Origin: Leisingera coralii
GTDB taxonomy: Bacteria > Pseudomonadota > Alphaproteobacteria > Rhodobacterales > Rhodobacteraceae
Length of the DNA: 64,000 bases
Assembly: GCF_049056525.1 (NCBI RefSeq)
Contig: NZ_JBHUPT010000006.1
Location: 10,321 to 74,320, forward strand
Reading direction: 5' to 3'
A program made the position numbers and the translations under genes. Positions 26,068-34,057 of this stretch are shown here, one piece after another; the first letter of the stretch is position 1; every line of letters begins with the position of its first letter. Under the pieces are notes generated by a model that had not been told where the DNA came from, did no database searches, and worked only from the letters and a program-made list of their open reading frames with translations.

Positions 26068-27113
26068 GCCAATATGCAGGGCTTGCGGGAGCAGGGGGCA
26101 GTGCTGTCCTCTGCGATCTGCGCAGCGATACGGTGACGCGCCCCGATGCGGGTATGATGCAGGCGATGGCTGCGGCAGGGCTGGGTGATGATGTCTATGG
26201 CGAGGACCCGTCCGTGAACCGGCTGGAGGCGGTGCTGGCCGAACGTCTGGGCAAGGATGCGGCGCTGTTCCTGCCCACCGGCACCATGAGCAACCTTGCC
26301 GGCCTCTTGGCCCATTGCCAGCGCGGCGAAGAGATCATCACGGGCGCGGGGTATCACGTGCAGGCCTATGAGGCCGCCGGCGCCTCGGTCCTGGGCGGGA
26401 TTGCGCTGTGCCCGGTGGAGGTGCGTGCGGACGGGGCGCTGGATCCGGGCGCGGTTGCCGGGGCGGTCAAGGCGGATGACAGCCATCTGGCCATCAGCCG
26501 CCTGCTGTCGCTGGAGAACACCCATAACGGGCTGGCGGTGCCCCTGGCAGATATGGCGGCTGCGGCGGAGGCCGGGCGCAAGGCGGGGCTGTCCGTGCAT
26601 CTGGACGGGGCGCGGTTCTTCAATGCGGTCACCGCGCTGAGGTGCTCCGAGACAGACCTGGCTGGGCTGGTGGATACGGTCTCGGTCTGCCTGTCCAAGG
26701 GGCTGGGCACGCCTGCGGGCTCGGTCCTGGTTGGGGCTGCGGATGTGATCGCGCGGGCGCGGCGCTGGCGCAAGATGCTGGGCGGCGGCATGCGCCAGGC
26801 GGGCGTGCTGGCGGCGGCCGGGCTTTATGCGCTGGAGCATAACGCGGGGCGGCTGGCGGCGGATCATGGTCGGGCCGAAGAGCTGGCTCGTGTGCTTCGG
26901 GGCTTGGGCGCGGGAGAGGTGGCACAAGCCACCAACATGGTGTTCTTCACGCCGGATGACGGGCGCAACGATGCGCTGCGGGCGCATCTGGCGGCTGAGG
27001 GCGTGGTGATTGGCGGCGGCAGTGCCGGTGCGATCCGCATGGTGCTGCACAAGGATGCGGATGACGCTGCGCTGGCGCGGGCGGTGCAGGCGCTGCGGAA
27101 GTTCTACGGCTGA
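26064..27113 (+). CDS. ltaE: low-specificity L-threonine aldolase
   Basis: A 349-residue PLP enzyme of the threonine aldolase family, which splits L-threonine and other beta-hydroxy-alpha-amino acids into glycine and an aldehyde. PLP is held by Lys212 (CLSKGLGTPAGS); LDGAR at 180-184 supplies the cofactor-pairing Asp181 and Arg184. LRSDTVTRPD near the N terminus, DDVYGEDPSVNRLE and SLENTHNG are hallmark segments. The ATG overlaps the stop codon of the upstream hydroxylase by 4 bp, suggesting sequential action: hydroxylation, then retro-aldol cleavage. A triple-hairpin element follows. Confidence 0.93.
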   Translation: MSQYAGLAGAGGSAVLCDLRSDTVTRPDAGMMQAMAAAGLGDDVYGEDPSVNRLEAVLAERLGKDAALFLPTGTMSNLAGLLAHCQRGEEIITGAGYHVQAYEAAGASVLGGIALCPVEVRADGALDPGAVAGAVKADDSHLAISRLLSLENTHNGLAVPLADMAAAAEAGRKAGLSVHLDGARFFNAVTALRCSETDLAGLVDTVSVCLSKGLGTPAGSVLVGAADVIARARRWRKMLGGGMRQAGVLAAAGLYALEHNAGRLAADHGRAEELARVLRGLGAGEVAQATNMVFFTPDDGRNDALRAHLAAEGVVIGGGSAGAIRMVLHKDADDAALARAVQALRKFYG

Positions 27114-27125
27114 CAGGCTGAGGGA

Positions 27126-27201
27126 GGCCGCGCCCGCCTTTGGCAGGCGCGGCCCCGGAAAATTTCAAATTTTCCGGCCAAAATTTTTCCTCAAAAATTT
27201 T
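27126..27201. repeat. triple-hairpin intergenic element, copy 2 (reverse orientation)
   Basis: Stem-loops GGCCGCGCC/GGCGCGGCC (27126-27154, 11-nt loop), CCGGAAAATTT/AAATTTTCCGG (27155-27177, 1-nt loop) and AAAATTTTT/AAAAATTTT (27180-27201, 4-nt loop), essentially without gaps. The GC-rich stem comes first here, that is, the mirror order of copies 1 and 3. It lies between convergent ltaE and recR. Confidence 0.8.
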
Positions 27202-27219
27202 CTGCGCCCAGCCGCGCCG

Positions 27220-27819
27220 TCAGATTTCCTTGCGCGCCTTGAGGGCTGCGGAAATGGTGCCGTCGTCCAGGTAATCCAGCTCGCCGCCGATCGGCACGCC
27301 CTGGGCCAGAGAGGTGATCTTGACCTGGCCCTGCAGCTGGTCGGCGATGTAATGGGCGGTGGTCTGGCCGTCGATGGTGGCGTTCAGCGCAAGGATCACC
27401 TCGCTGATGCCTTCGGTCGCCACCCGGTCCACCAGCCGGGGAATACGCAGATCCTCCGGGCCCACCGCATCCAGCGCCGACAAGGTGCCGCCCAGCACGT
27501 GGTAGCGGCCCTTGAACACGCCTGCGCGTTCCATCGCCCAGAGGTCGGCCACATCCTCGACCACGCAGAGTTCGCCGTTGGCGCGTTCCTCATCGGTGCA
27601 GATCGGGCAGATCTCGCTGGTGCCGACGTTGCCGCAGTTGAGGCATTCGCGGGCGGTGGCCGCCACTTCGCTCATCACATCGGCCAAGGGGGTCAGCAAC
27701 AGCGCCCGCTTGCGGATCAAGTGCAGCACCGCGCGCCGTGCCGAGCGCGGGCCCAGTCCGGGCAGCTTGGCCATCAGGGCAATCAGGTCTTCGATGTCGC
27801 TGGTGGAGTTCTTGATCAT
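27220..27819 (-). CDS. recR: recombination mediator protein RecR
   Basis: A 199-residue RecR, which with RecF/RecO loads RecA at gaps. An N-terminal helix-hairpin-helix contains LAKLPGLGPRSARRAVLHLI-like sequence (about 10-30). A zinc finger has four Cys in CLNCGNVGTSEICPIC (about 55-70). The Toprim domain begins LCVVEDVADLWAMERAG, with HVLGGTLSALDAVGPEDL. The start giving MIKNSTSDIEDL matches family length; an in-frame ATG at 27846 would add nine residues. ybaB and dnaX, frequent recR partners, lie just upstream on the same strand, separated only by a GNAT gene on the other strand. Confidence 0.95.
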   Translation of the reverse strand: MIKNSTSDIEDLIALMAKLPGLGPRSARRAVLHLIRKRALLLTPLADVMSEVAATARECLNCGNVGTSEICPICTDEERANGELCVVEDVADLWAMERAGVFKGRYHVLGGTLSALDAVGPEDLRIPRLVDRVATEGISEVILALNATIDGQTTAHYIADQLQGQVKITSLAQGVPIGGELDYLDDGTISAALKARKEI

Positions 27820-27955
27820 GCCTTGGGCCCTTTTCTTCGCAGCCATATAGGCTGATCGGGGCAGGGGAGCGCAAGGGCGGGGCGGTAAAATGTTCAGGGT
27901 TTGTTTTGCCGCTGCCCCGGGGGTATGCCTTGACAGGGCCGGCGGAGGATTTGGA

Positions 27956-28459
27956 ATGAGACGTGCCGCAGAGCAGAAGGAAGACGGTTCCCGGCAGCTG
28001 CGGTTTGGCCGGCTGACGGAGGTTGCGCCGCAGGAGATTGCCCGCCACATGTGTGATCCGCGGATGGCAGAGCATATGCCGCTGCTGACAGGGGCTTGGG
28101 ATGAGACGGCGGCCAAGGATTTTGTGGCGGCCAAGGAGGCCTGCTGGCAGCGCGACGGGCTGGGCCATTGGGCGTTTCTGCGCGGCGGCACCTACCTCGG
28201 CTGGGGCGGGTTCCAGAAAGAGGGCAGCGAATGGGATTTCGGGCTGGTGCTGCGGCCGGAGTGTTTTGGCTTTGGCCCCGTCATTGCCCGCAAGGCGCTG
28301 GATTTTGCCCGGCGGGATGCGCGCATCCCCTTTGTCACCTTTCTGCTGCCGCCGACGCGCTGCCATCTGCGTCCGTTGACGCGCCTGGGAGCGGTTCAGA
28401 CTGGTGAGGTGCAATACGAGGGGCGGCGTTTCCTGAAATTCCGGCTGGAGACGGGCTGA
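27956..28459 (+). CDS. GNAT family N-acetyltransferase
   Basis: A 167-residue Acetyltransf_3-like protein. It has the strand-helix pattern FGRLTEVAPQEIARHMCDPR, then GHWAFLRGGTYLGWGGFQKE and a VLRPECFGFGPVIARKAL acetyl-CoA-binding loop in which the usual R/Q-x-x-G-x-G/A is modified, so activity is less certain than for the gene at 6388. The ATG at 27956 follows GGAGGATTT. It is embedded between recR and ybaB on the opposite strand, interrupting the usual dnaX-ybaB-recR run. Confidence 0.75.
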   Translation: MRRAAEQKEDGSRQLRFGRLTEVAPQEIARHMCDPRMAEHMPLLTGAWDETAAKDFVAAKEACWQRDGLGHWAFLRGGTYLGWGGFQKEGSEWDFGLVLRPECFGFGPVIARKALDFARRDARIPFVTFLLPPTRCHLRPLTRLGAVQTGEVQYEGRRFLKFRLETG

Positions 28460-28472
28460 GGCGGGCAAGGAA

Positions 28473-28499
28473 AAAGGCGGCTCCAAACGGGCCGCCTTT
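28473..28499. terminator. bidirectional intrinsic terminator
   Basis: A 9-bp stem AAAGGCGGC/GCCGCCTTT with a 9-nt loop, between the convergent GNAT and ybaB genes. Confidence 0.8.
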
Positions 28500-28522
28500 C
28501 AAGGATTGGAGCGTGCAGCCGC

Positions 28523-28867
28523 TTAGAACGGCAGCTTGATGTCCTTGGGCAGGCCCATGCTTTCGGTCAGCTTGGTCATCTCTTCCTGCGCCTTTTCCGC
28601 GGCCTTGGCCTGGGCGTCCTTGATCGCGGCCAGGATCAGGTCCTCGACCACTTCCTTGTCGTCGCCGTTGAAGATCGACGGGTCGATGTCCAGGGCCTTG
28701 AGGTCGCCCTTGGCCGAGGCGGTCGCCTTGACCAGGCCGGCGCCGGCCTCACCCGTCACCATGACGTTGTGCAGGTCTTCCTGCATCTGCGCCATCTTGG
28801 TCTGCAGTTCCTGTGCCGATTTCATCATCTTGGCCATGTCGCCAAGACCGCCGAGGCCTTTGAGCAT
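28523..28867 (-). CDS. YbaB/EbfC family nucleoid-associated protein
   Basis: A 114-residue YbaB/EbfC protein, a small dimeric DNA-binding protein of the nucleoid. The N-terminal GLGGLGDMAKMMKSAQELQT, the central GLVKATASAKGDLKALDIDP and the C-terminal VEDLILAAIKDAQAKAAEKA helix match the family throughout. The start MLKGLGG follows AGGAGAACAC. It lies 192 bp after dnaX on the same strand, the conserved dnaX-ybaB order. Confidence 0.95.
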   Translation of the reverse strand: MLKGLGGLGDMAKMMKSAQELQTKMAQMQEDLHNVMVTGEAGAGLVKATASAKGDLKALDIDPSIFNGDDKEVVEDLILAAIKDAQAKAAEKAQEEMTKLTESMGLPKDIKLPF

Positions 28868-29059
28868 CTGTGTTCTCCTGAGATTCCGGTTTGGGCCACA
28901 GATACGGGCCGCGGGGGCGTGAAACAAGGGGGAGGTTTGCCTTGCTGCTGGACTTTAGCGCCCTTTCGCCCGGCTGATAGGCCAGGCAGCGCCTGACCTT
29001 CCCCCTGGGAAGGCGCTATCGCGCCCACCCAAGGTCACGCGCTGCCCTGCGTGAATTCG

Positions 29060-30877
29060 TCACCCGTCCTCGAACGGATCCCATTCGTCTTCCACCTCGG
29101 GCAGAGCCTCGGCGGCGACTTCGGCGGCCAGTTCCTCGGGTGTGCGGATGCGCTTGATCCTGGCCTTGGGGAATTTTTCCAGCACCGCCTGCACCAGCGG
29201 ATGCGCGGTGGCCTTCTCGCGCAGGGCGTTTTCGGCGGCGTCGCGGACCTCGGCAATGGTGGGCGCGTCGCCATCCGGTGCGATGGAGACCACCCAGCGG
29301 GCGCCAGTCCAGGTCTGCAGCGCCGAGCCGAGCCGGGCGGCGAGATCCTTGGGTGCCTGGGCGGCGGGGGTGAACTCGATCCGGCCTGGCTGGTAGGAGA
29401 CCAGGCGCACGCCGGTTTCAACCTCGACCAGAAGTTTCACGTCGCGGTTGGTGCGGATCAGTTCGACCACATGCTCGAACGTCGGGTAGCGGGCCAGCGC
29501 GGAGCTGACCTGCGGCGCCAGAGCCGTCACGGTGCCGTTGCCGCCATGGGCCACCGGCGCGCCGCCGGCGGGGCCGTCTGGGCCGCCATAGCCACCTTGG
29601 CCATTGCCGCCGCCAGACCCGCCGAGGGCCGGGGCGCCCAGGCCCTGCATCGGCACGCCGCTGCCAGGACCCGGAGGCGGCGGGGGCGGGGTGTCCTGCA
29701 GCTTGCGGATCAGTTCCTCGGGCGAGGGCAGGTCGGCCACATGGGTGATGCGGATCACCGCCATTTCGGCGGCCATCATCGCGTTCGGGGCGGCGGCGAC
29801 TTCCTCCAGCGCCTTCAGCAGCATCTGCCACATCCGGGTGAGGACCCGCATCGGCAGGTTTTCCGCCATCTGCTGGCCGCGGGCGCGTTCATCCGGGCTG
29901 ACGGTGGGGTCTTCGGCCGCGTCGGGGGTGATCTTCACCACTGAGACCCAGTGGGTGATCTCCGCAAGGTCGCGCAGCACTGCCAGCGGGTCGGCGCCCT
30001 CGGCATATTGTGCGCTGAGTTCGGTAAGGGCTGCCGCCGCATCGCCGCGCAGGATCATGTCCATCAGGTCCAGAACCCGGCCGCGGTCGGCGAGGCCCAG
30101 CATGGCGCGAACCTGATCGGCGGTGGTCTCTCCGGCGCCGTGGGAGATTGCCTGGTCCAAGAGCGAAGTCGCATCCCGGGCAGAGCCCTCAGCCGCGCGG
30201 GTAATGAGGGCCAGCGCGTCGTCTGCAATCTCTGCGCCTTCGGCGGTGGCGATCTTGCGCAAGAGGGCGATCATCACCTCCGGCTCGATCCGGCGCAGGT
30301 CGAAGCGCTGGCAGCGGGACAGAACCGTCACCGGCACCTTGCGGATCTCGGTGGTGGCGAAGATGAACTTCACATGCGCGGGCGGTTCCTCCAGCGTCTT
30401 CAGCAGCGCGTTGAAGGCGGAGGTCGACAGCATGTGGACCTCGTCGATGATGTAGATCTTGTAGCGCGCCGAGGCGGCGCGGTACTGGACCGAGTCGATG
30501 ATCTCGCGGATGTCGTTGACGCCCGTGCGCGAGGCGGCGTCCATCTCCATCACGTCGACATGGCGGCCTTCCATGATCGCCACGCAATGCTCGCATTTGC
30601 CGCAGGGATCGGTGGTGGGGCCGCCCTGGCCGTCCTCGCCGATGCAGTTCATGCCCTTGGCGATGATCCGGGCGGTGGTGGTTTTGCCGGTGCCGCGGAT
30701 GCCGGTCATGATGAAGGCCTGGGCGATGCGGTCGGCGGCAAAGGCGTTTTTCAGCGTCCGCACCATCGCGTCCTGGCCCACCAGATCGGCAAAGGTTTCG
30801 GGCCGGTATTTGCGGGCCAGAACCTGGTATTGGGATTGGCCGGTGCCGCCGGTGGTGCCGCTGGGGATGTCGTTCAT
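29060..30877 (-). CDS. dnaX: DNA polymerase III subunits gamma/tau
   Basis: A 605-residue clamp-loader ATPase. The AAA+ domain has Walker A GIRGTGKTTTAR (about 60-71), the four-cysteine zinc module around CGKCEHC, Walker B IIDEVHML and sensor-1 FIFATTE. Domain III and a Pro/Gly-rich hinge (about 405-460) precede a C-terminal tau-type domain. The start MNDIPSG is taken at 30877; the frame continues upstream without family match. I find no obvious A-rich slippery heptamer for programmed gamma formation. It leads the dnaX-ybaB pair. Confidence 0.96.
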   Translation of the reverse strand: MNDIPSGTTGGTGQSQYQVLARKYRPETFADLVGQDAMVRTLKNAFAADRIAQAFIMTGIRGTGKTTTARIIAKGMNCIGEDGQGGPTTDPCGKCEHCVAIMEGRHVDVMEMDAASRTGVNDIREIIDSVQYRAASARYKIYIIDEVHMLSTSAFNALLKTLEEPPAHVKFIFATTEIRKVPVTVLSRCQRFDLRRIEPEVMIALLRKIATAEGAEIADDALALITRAAEGSARDATSLLDQAISHGAGETTADQVRAMLGLADRGRVLDLMDMILRGDAAAALTELSAQYAEGADPLAVLRDLAEITHWVSVVKITPDAAEDPTVSPDERARGQQMAENLPMRVLTRMWQMLLKALEEVAAAPNAMMAAEMAVIRITHVADLPSPEELIRKLQDTPPPPPPGPGSGVPMQGLGAPALGGSGGGNGQGGYGGPDGPAGGAPVAHGGNGTVTALAPQVSSALARYPTFEHVVELIRTNRDVKLLVEVETGVRLVSYQPGRIEFTPAAQAPKDLAARLGSALQTWTGARWVVSIAPDGDAPTIAEVRDAAENALREKATAHPLVQAVLEKFPKARIKRIRTPEELAAEVAAEALPEVEDEWDPFEDG

Positions 30878-31072
30878 GGTGTCTCGTGCCGGATTCGGTG
30901 TGCGGGGCGCCCGCGTTGCGCGCAGGGTATTGAAGCGCAGCCCGTTCGTCCACCGCAGAAGGCAGCATTCGCGGGGCTGCAAAAGCGCTTTGGCATTGTG
31001 CGGTTAGCGGCTAGGCTGCGGGCAAGGGGACGTGCGGGGGAAACGCAGGAACGCAACGGCTAGGGAGGCGGT

Positions 31073-31615
31073 ATGCGATCTGATGAAACCTCTGAACCAG
31101 CGGCGCAGGACAAGGCGGCGCAGGCTGGGCTGACCATCCACGCGCTGTCTGCGGGCGGCGGCATTCTGGCGCTGTGCCGGCTGCCCGGCGGCGAAGGCGA
31201 TTACCGCAGCGACCTGATCCAGATCTATCAGTGGAAACCGGGGCTGGTGATCTCGATGACCACGGAGGCGGAGCATGCCGCGGCCGGGGTGCCGCGGCTG
31301 GGGATCGACATTCAAAGCATGGCGAGCCGCTGGCTGCATCTGCCGGTGCCGGATTTCAGCACGCCGCAGCCCGGGGTGGCGGCGAAATGGGCCGCGGCCA
31401 GCCGGTCGGCGCGGCAGGCGCTGGCAGGCGGCGGCCGGGTGCTGGTGCATTGCCGGGGCGGCTGCGGGCGCTCCGGCATGGCGGTGCTGCGGCTGATGAT
31501 CGAATGCGGCGAGGAACCGGCGCAGGCGCTGGCGCGGCTGCGCGCGGTGCGGCCCTGCGCAGTGGAGACCGAAGCGCAGATGCATTGGGCCTGCGCGGGG
31601 CTGGCGGCAGGTTAG
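31073..31615 (+). CDS. dual-specificity/tyrosine phosphatase-like protein
   Basis: A 180-residue cysteine phosphatase. The P-loop is HCRGGCGRSG, with Cys127 and Arg133 in the C-x5-R spacing, and Asp94 (PVPDFSTP) placed as the general acid. It is small and soluble, so it acts in the cytoplasm on a phosphoprotein or another phosphorylated molecule; the target is unknown. The ATG at 31073 has GGGAGGCGGT upstream. It diverges from dnaX. Confidence 0.82.
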   Translation: MRSDETSEPAAQDKAAQAGLTIHALSAGGGILALCRLPGGEGDYRSDLIQIYQWKPGLVISMTTEAEHAAAGVPRLGIDIQSMASRWLHLPVPDFSTPQPGVAAKWAAASRSARQALAGGGRVLVHCRGGCGRSGMAVLRLMIECGEEPAQALARLRAVRPCAVETEAQMHWACAGLAAG

Positions 31616-31728
31616 GCCTTATTCTTATTCAATCTTACGCCCGGCCGGAAGGCCGGGCAGCGCCCGTCCCGCCCCCACCGGGGCGGGCGCTGCCCTCTGT
31701 GTCCGAAAGGAGAGCCTGAAAACTCAGT

Positions 31729-32133
31729 TCACAGCGCCATCATCTGTTCTGCCTGCCGCGCCTTTTCCGTTTTCGGCAGCGCCTCCATCAGCGCGCAGGG
31801 GCGGGCGTCCAGGCGGGAGGCGGCAAAGCCGGTGCCGTCGCGGCTGAGGATCGCGTCGGCAAAGCGGTCCAGGCCCTCGCGCGGGGCGTCCCCGGCGACA
31901 CCGCAGAACAGCCGGATCCGGTCGTGGCTGGCCACGAACTGCGCCGGGCAGTTGCGCGGGCAGCCGTCCAGCGCGGTGGTGCCGGTGATTTCGAAATCGT
32001 CCTGAGTGAGCGGTTTGGCCTTGGTCATTGCCTCGGCCAGCTTGGCGATCATCCGCTCCGCCGCCGGGCAGGGTTTGCCCAGGTATTTGCAATCCGTTGC
32101 CGCATAGAAATGCGTCTGGTCTGTCCACATCAT
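31729..32133 (-). CDS. four-cysteine small protein under a cobalamin riboswitch
   Basis: A 134-residue soluble protein with Cys15-x6-Cys22 and Cys58-x3-Cys62 (DCKYLGKPCP; DGCPRNCPAQ). This spacing resembles thioredoxin-fold [2Fe-2S] ferredoxins and, more distantly, DUF1636 metal-binding proteins; I cannot settle which. A further Cys77 lies in LFCGV. The gene is preceded by a clear cobalamin riboswitch, so it should be repressed when B12 is plentiful and probably serves B12 synthesis, cobalt handling or a B12-sparing step. GGAGGG precedes the ATG pair at 32133/32130. No other B12 gene is present in the window. Confidence 0.75.
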   Translation of the reverse strand: MMWTDQTHFYAATDCKYLGKPCPAAERMIAKLAEAMTKAKPLTQDDFEITGTTALDGCPRNCPAQFVASHDRIRLFCGVAGDAPREGLDRFADAILSRDGTGFAASRLDARPCALMEALPKTEKARQAEQMMAL

Positions 32134-32257
32134 GTCTGCGCCCTCCGCGCGTGGTGCGGGGGTTTGGGGGACAAGAGACCGGATGAAAGACGGAGTGCCT
32201 CCGCCGCAGCCATCAGACCCTGTCCGGACACCCCGCCCGGGTTCGAGTTACACGTTC

Positions 32258-32451
32258 GATGGCAGGTCTCCTGACTTGCGGGTCGATGCTTTCCCGATCC
32301 TTCCCGGCCTCTTAGGGGGCCAGTGGCTCTATCGGGGTCGCTCGCCGCTTACAGTTGCGGGGGCAGTCGCGGACTTGGCCTTGCCTGGGGCGGGGCCGCA
32401 CCGTGTTCCCTTTTCATCCCGGACACAAGATTCTGTGGCGCGGGAACCATC
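32258..32451 (-). promoter_or_regulatory. cobalamin riboswitch
   Basis: Read on the minus strand: a P1 arm GATGG, GGGAACACGGTGCGG, CCCCGCAACTGTAAGCGG, and the B12 box AAGTCAGGAGACCTGCC, closing with CCATC that pairs with the first arm. These are the hallmark conserved blocks of the adenosylcobalamin riboswitch in the right order. About 125 nt separate it from the start of the four-cysteine gene, enough for an expression platform. Confidence 0.95.
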
Positions 32452-32484
32452 ACCACAAGCGGTAGCGGTTGGTTCCCTGAGTCG

Positions 32485-33081
32485 TCAATCGGTTTTCTGC
32501 AGCTGCATCTGGGTGTGCAGGGCGCGGATCACGTCGGAGTCGCGCCGCACCCGCGCCAGCTGCCAGCCGCCCTGCAGCAGGATATAGAAGTTCTCCGCGG
32601 CCGCGCGGGCCTCGTCCTTTGGCAGGCCCAGGCGCCGGGCGTGGCGGGCGGTGGCCGCGATCCAGCTTTCGAACAGATCCGCGGCGTGCTGGCGGAAGGC
32701 GTCGTTTTCCGGCCCGGCAAACAGGGTTGCAGAGACCGGGCAGCCGCTCCACTTGCCTTGCTTGTCGAAGAGTTTCGCGAGCTTGTAGCAGACCGTCTTG
32801 GCGCCGGCCTGGAAGCTGGGGGCCGGGTCGAAGGCGGCGTCGATCAGCGCCAGCATCTGGTCCGAGGCCCAGGTGGCCGCCGCCAGCGCGAGGTCGGATT
32901 TGCCGTTGGGAAAATGGTGGTAGAGCGATCCTTTCGGCGCTTCGGCGGCGGCCAGCAGCTCTGCCAGGCCGGTGCCGGCGTAGCCCTTGTCCCGGAACAG
33001 GCCGGCGGCAGCGCGGATCAGCCGCTCCCGGGTCGGGGCCGGGCTGCCGGGAGGCGGGCTGGCTGTCGTCACGTCATTCAT
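32485..33081 (-). CDS. TetR family regulator (LmrA/YxaF-like)
   Basis: A 198-residue TetR-type repressor. The N-terminal helix-turn-helix lies in RERLIRAAAGLFRDKGYAGT and PKGSLYHHFPNGKSDLALAA. The C-terminal region has the KWSGCPVSATLFAGP pattern of the LmrA/YxaF (TetR_C) branch. It diverges from an alpha/beta hydrolase gene over a 70-bp gap containing two GACC-N4-GGTC boxes, so it should repress itself and the hydrolase until a small hydrophobic ligand binds. Confidence 0.92.
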   Translation of the reverse strand: MNDVTTASPPPGSPAPTRERLIRAAAGLFRDKGYAGTGLAELLAAAEAPKGSLYHHFPNGKSDLALAAATWASDQMLALIDAAFDPAPSFQAGAKTVCYKLAKLFDKQGKWSGCPVSATLFAGPENDAFRQHAADLFESWIAATARHARRLGLPKDEARAAAENFYILLQGGWQLARVRRDSDVIRALHTQMQLQKTD

Positions 33082-33100
33082 GGCGGCAGCTTGACAGCAT

Positions 33101-33141
33101 TAGACCAAATGGTCCAGTCATGAATTGGACCGATTGGTCTA
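33101..33141. promoter_or_regulatory. double operator for the TetR-type regulator
   Basis: TAGACCAAATGGTCCA at 33101-33116 and TGGACCGATTGGTCTA at 33126-33141. Each is an imperfect palindrome with GACC-N4-GGTC, and the two are also inverted copies of each other (14 of 16 match). The boxes start 25 bp apart. A TTGACA at 33091 could be a -35 hexamer for the hydrolase promoter. The second box abuts the hydrolase ribosome-binding site. Confidence 0.85.
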
Positions 33142-33151
33142 GGAGGCAGTC

Positions 33152-34030
33152 ATGCTGGACAGACACGCAGAACATACCGCCGGTTTCCGGGAACAGGAGC
33201 TGTGCTTTGTTTCCGGGACGGGGGAGCTGGCAGGGCGGCTGTACCACCCGGACGGGCCTGCCCGGGCGGCGGTGGTGCTGAACGGCGCAACCGGGGTGCC
33301 GCAGCGTTTTTACCGGCATTTCGCGCGCTGGCTGGCGGCGGAGCAGCAGATCGCCTGCCTGACCTATGACTACACGGATTTCGGAGACTCGGCGCGGGAG
33401 CATCCGCGCCGGTCCAAGGTGACGATGGCCGATTGGGCGCTGGCGGATCAGCCCGCTGCCCGGGCCGAAATGCGGCGGCACTATGCGGGCGTGCCGTTGT
33501 GGGTGATCGGCCATTCGCTGGGTGCGATGCTGATGCCCCTGCAGGACGATCTTGAGGACGTCGCCCGCATGATCGTGGTTGCGGGCGGCTTGGTGCATCA
33601 CCACGATCATCCCTGGCCCTACCGCGCGCTGGCGCTGGCTTTCTGGTTCGGCCATGTGCCGCTGGCGGCCCGTGTTCTGGGCTATCTGCCCGGGCGTGCG
33701 GTGGGGTTCGGGGCCGATTTGCCGGCAGGGGTCTACTGGCAATGGCGGCGCTGGTGCACCACCCGGGGCAGCTATCTGCCGGAGACAGGGCAGGGCCTGC
33801 CGCAGCCGCGCTGGGCAGAGACCGGCATCCCGGTGGATCTGTTTGCGCTGGCGGATGATGACGTTGTGCCGCCGCCGGCCGTCTGGCGGCTGGGCGAGGT
33901 CTTTGGCGGCGCAGAGCAGCGCCGGACAGTTCTGGCGCCGCGGGAGCTGGGGCTCAAGTCTGTCGGCCACCTGGGGGCGTTTGCCCGCAGCAATGCCGCC
34001 CTGTGGCCGCATCTGCTGCCGCAGGCCTAG
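33152..34030 (+). CDS. alpha/beta fold hydrolase
   Basis: A 292-residue cytoplasmic alpha/beta hydrolase of the serine-aminopeptidase-like/YheT-like type. The nucleophile elbow is VIGHSLGAM (Ser near 116). DLFALADDDVVPP supplies a C-terminal acidic residue, and KSVGHLGAF the histidine. AGLRYDYTDFGDS-like sequence (LTYDYTDFGDSA) follows the usual strand 4. AGGAGG is 5 bp upstream of the ATG, directly beside the operator. Regulation by the divergent TetR gene is very likely. The substrate is unknown, perhaps an ester or lactone that is also the inducer. Confidence 0.85.
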   Translation: MLDRHAEHTAGFREQELCFVSGTGELAGRLYHPDGPARAAVVLNGATGVPQRFYRHFARWLAAEQQIACLTYDYTDFGDSAREHPRRSKVTMADWALADQPAARAEMRRHYAGVPLWVIGHSLGAMLMPLQDDLEDVARMIVVAGGLVHHHDHPWPYRALALAFWFGHVPLAARVLGYLPGRAVGFGADLPAGVYWQWRRWCTTRGSYLPETGQGLPQPRWAETGIPVDLFALADDDVVPPPAVWRLGEVFGGAEQRRTVLAPRELGLKSVGHLGAFARSNAALWPHLLPQA

Positions 34031-34057
34031 GCCTTCAGTCCGGGCGGCGGCAGCGGC

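Noticed and set aside
29060..30877. programmed frameshift in dnaX
   Set aside because: No A-rich slippery heptamer with a following hairpin was found; a full tau-length protein is read in one frame.
32236..32252. GGGTTCGAGTT-like string resembling a tRNA T-arm
   Set aside because: It lies downstream of the cobalamin riboswitch core and no acceptor stem or anticodon arm can be drawn around it.
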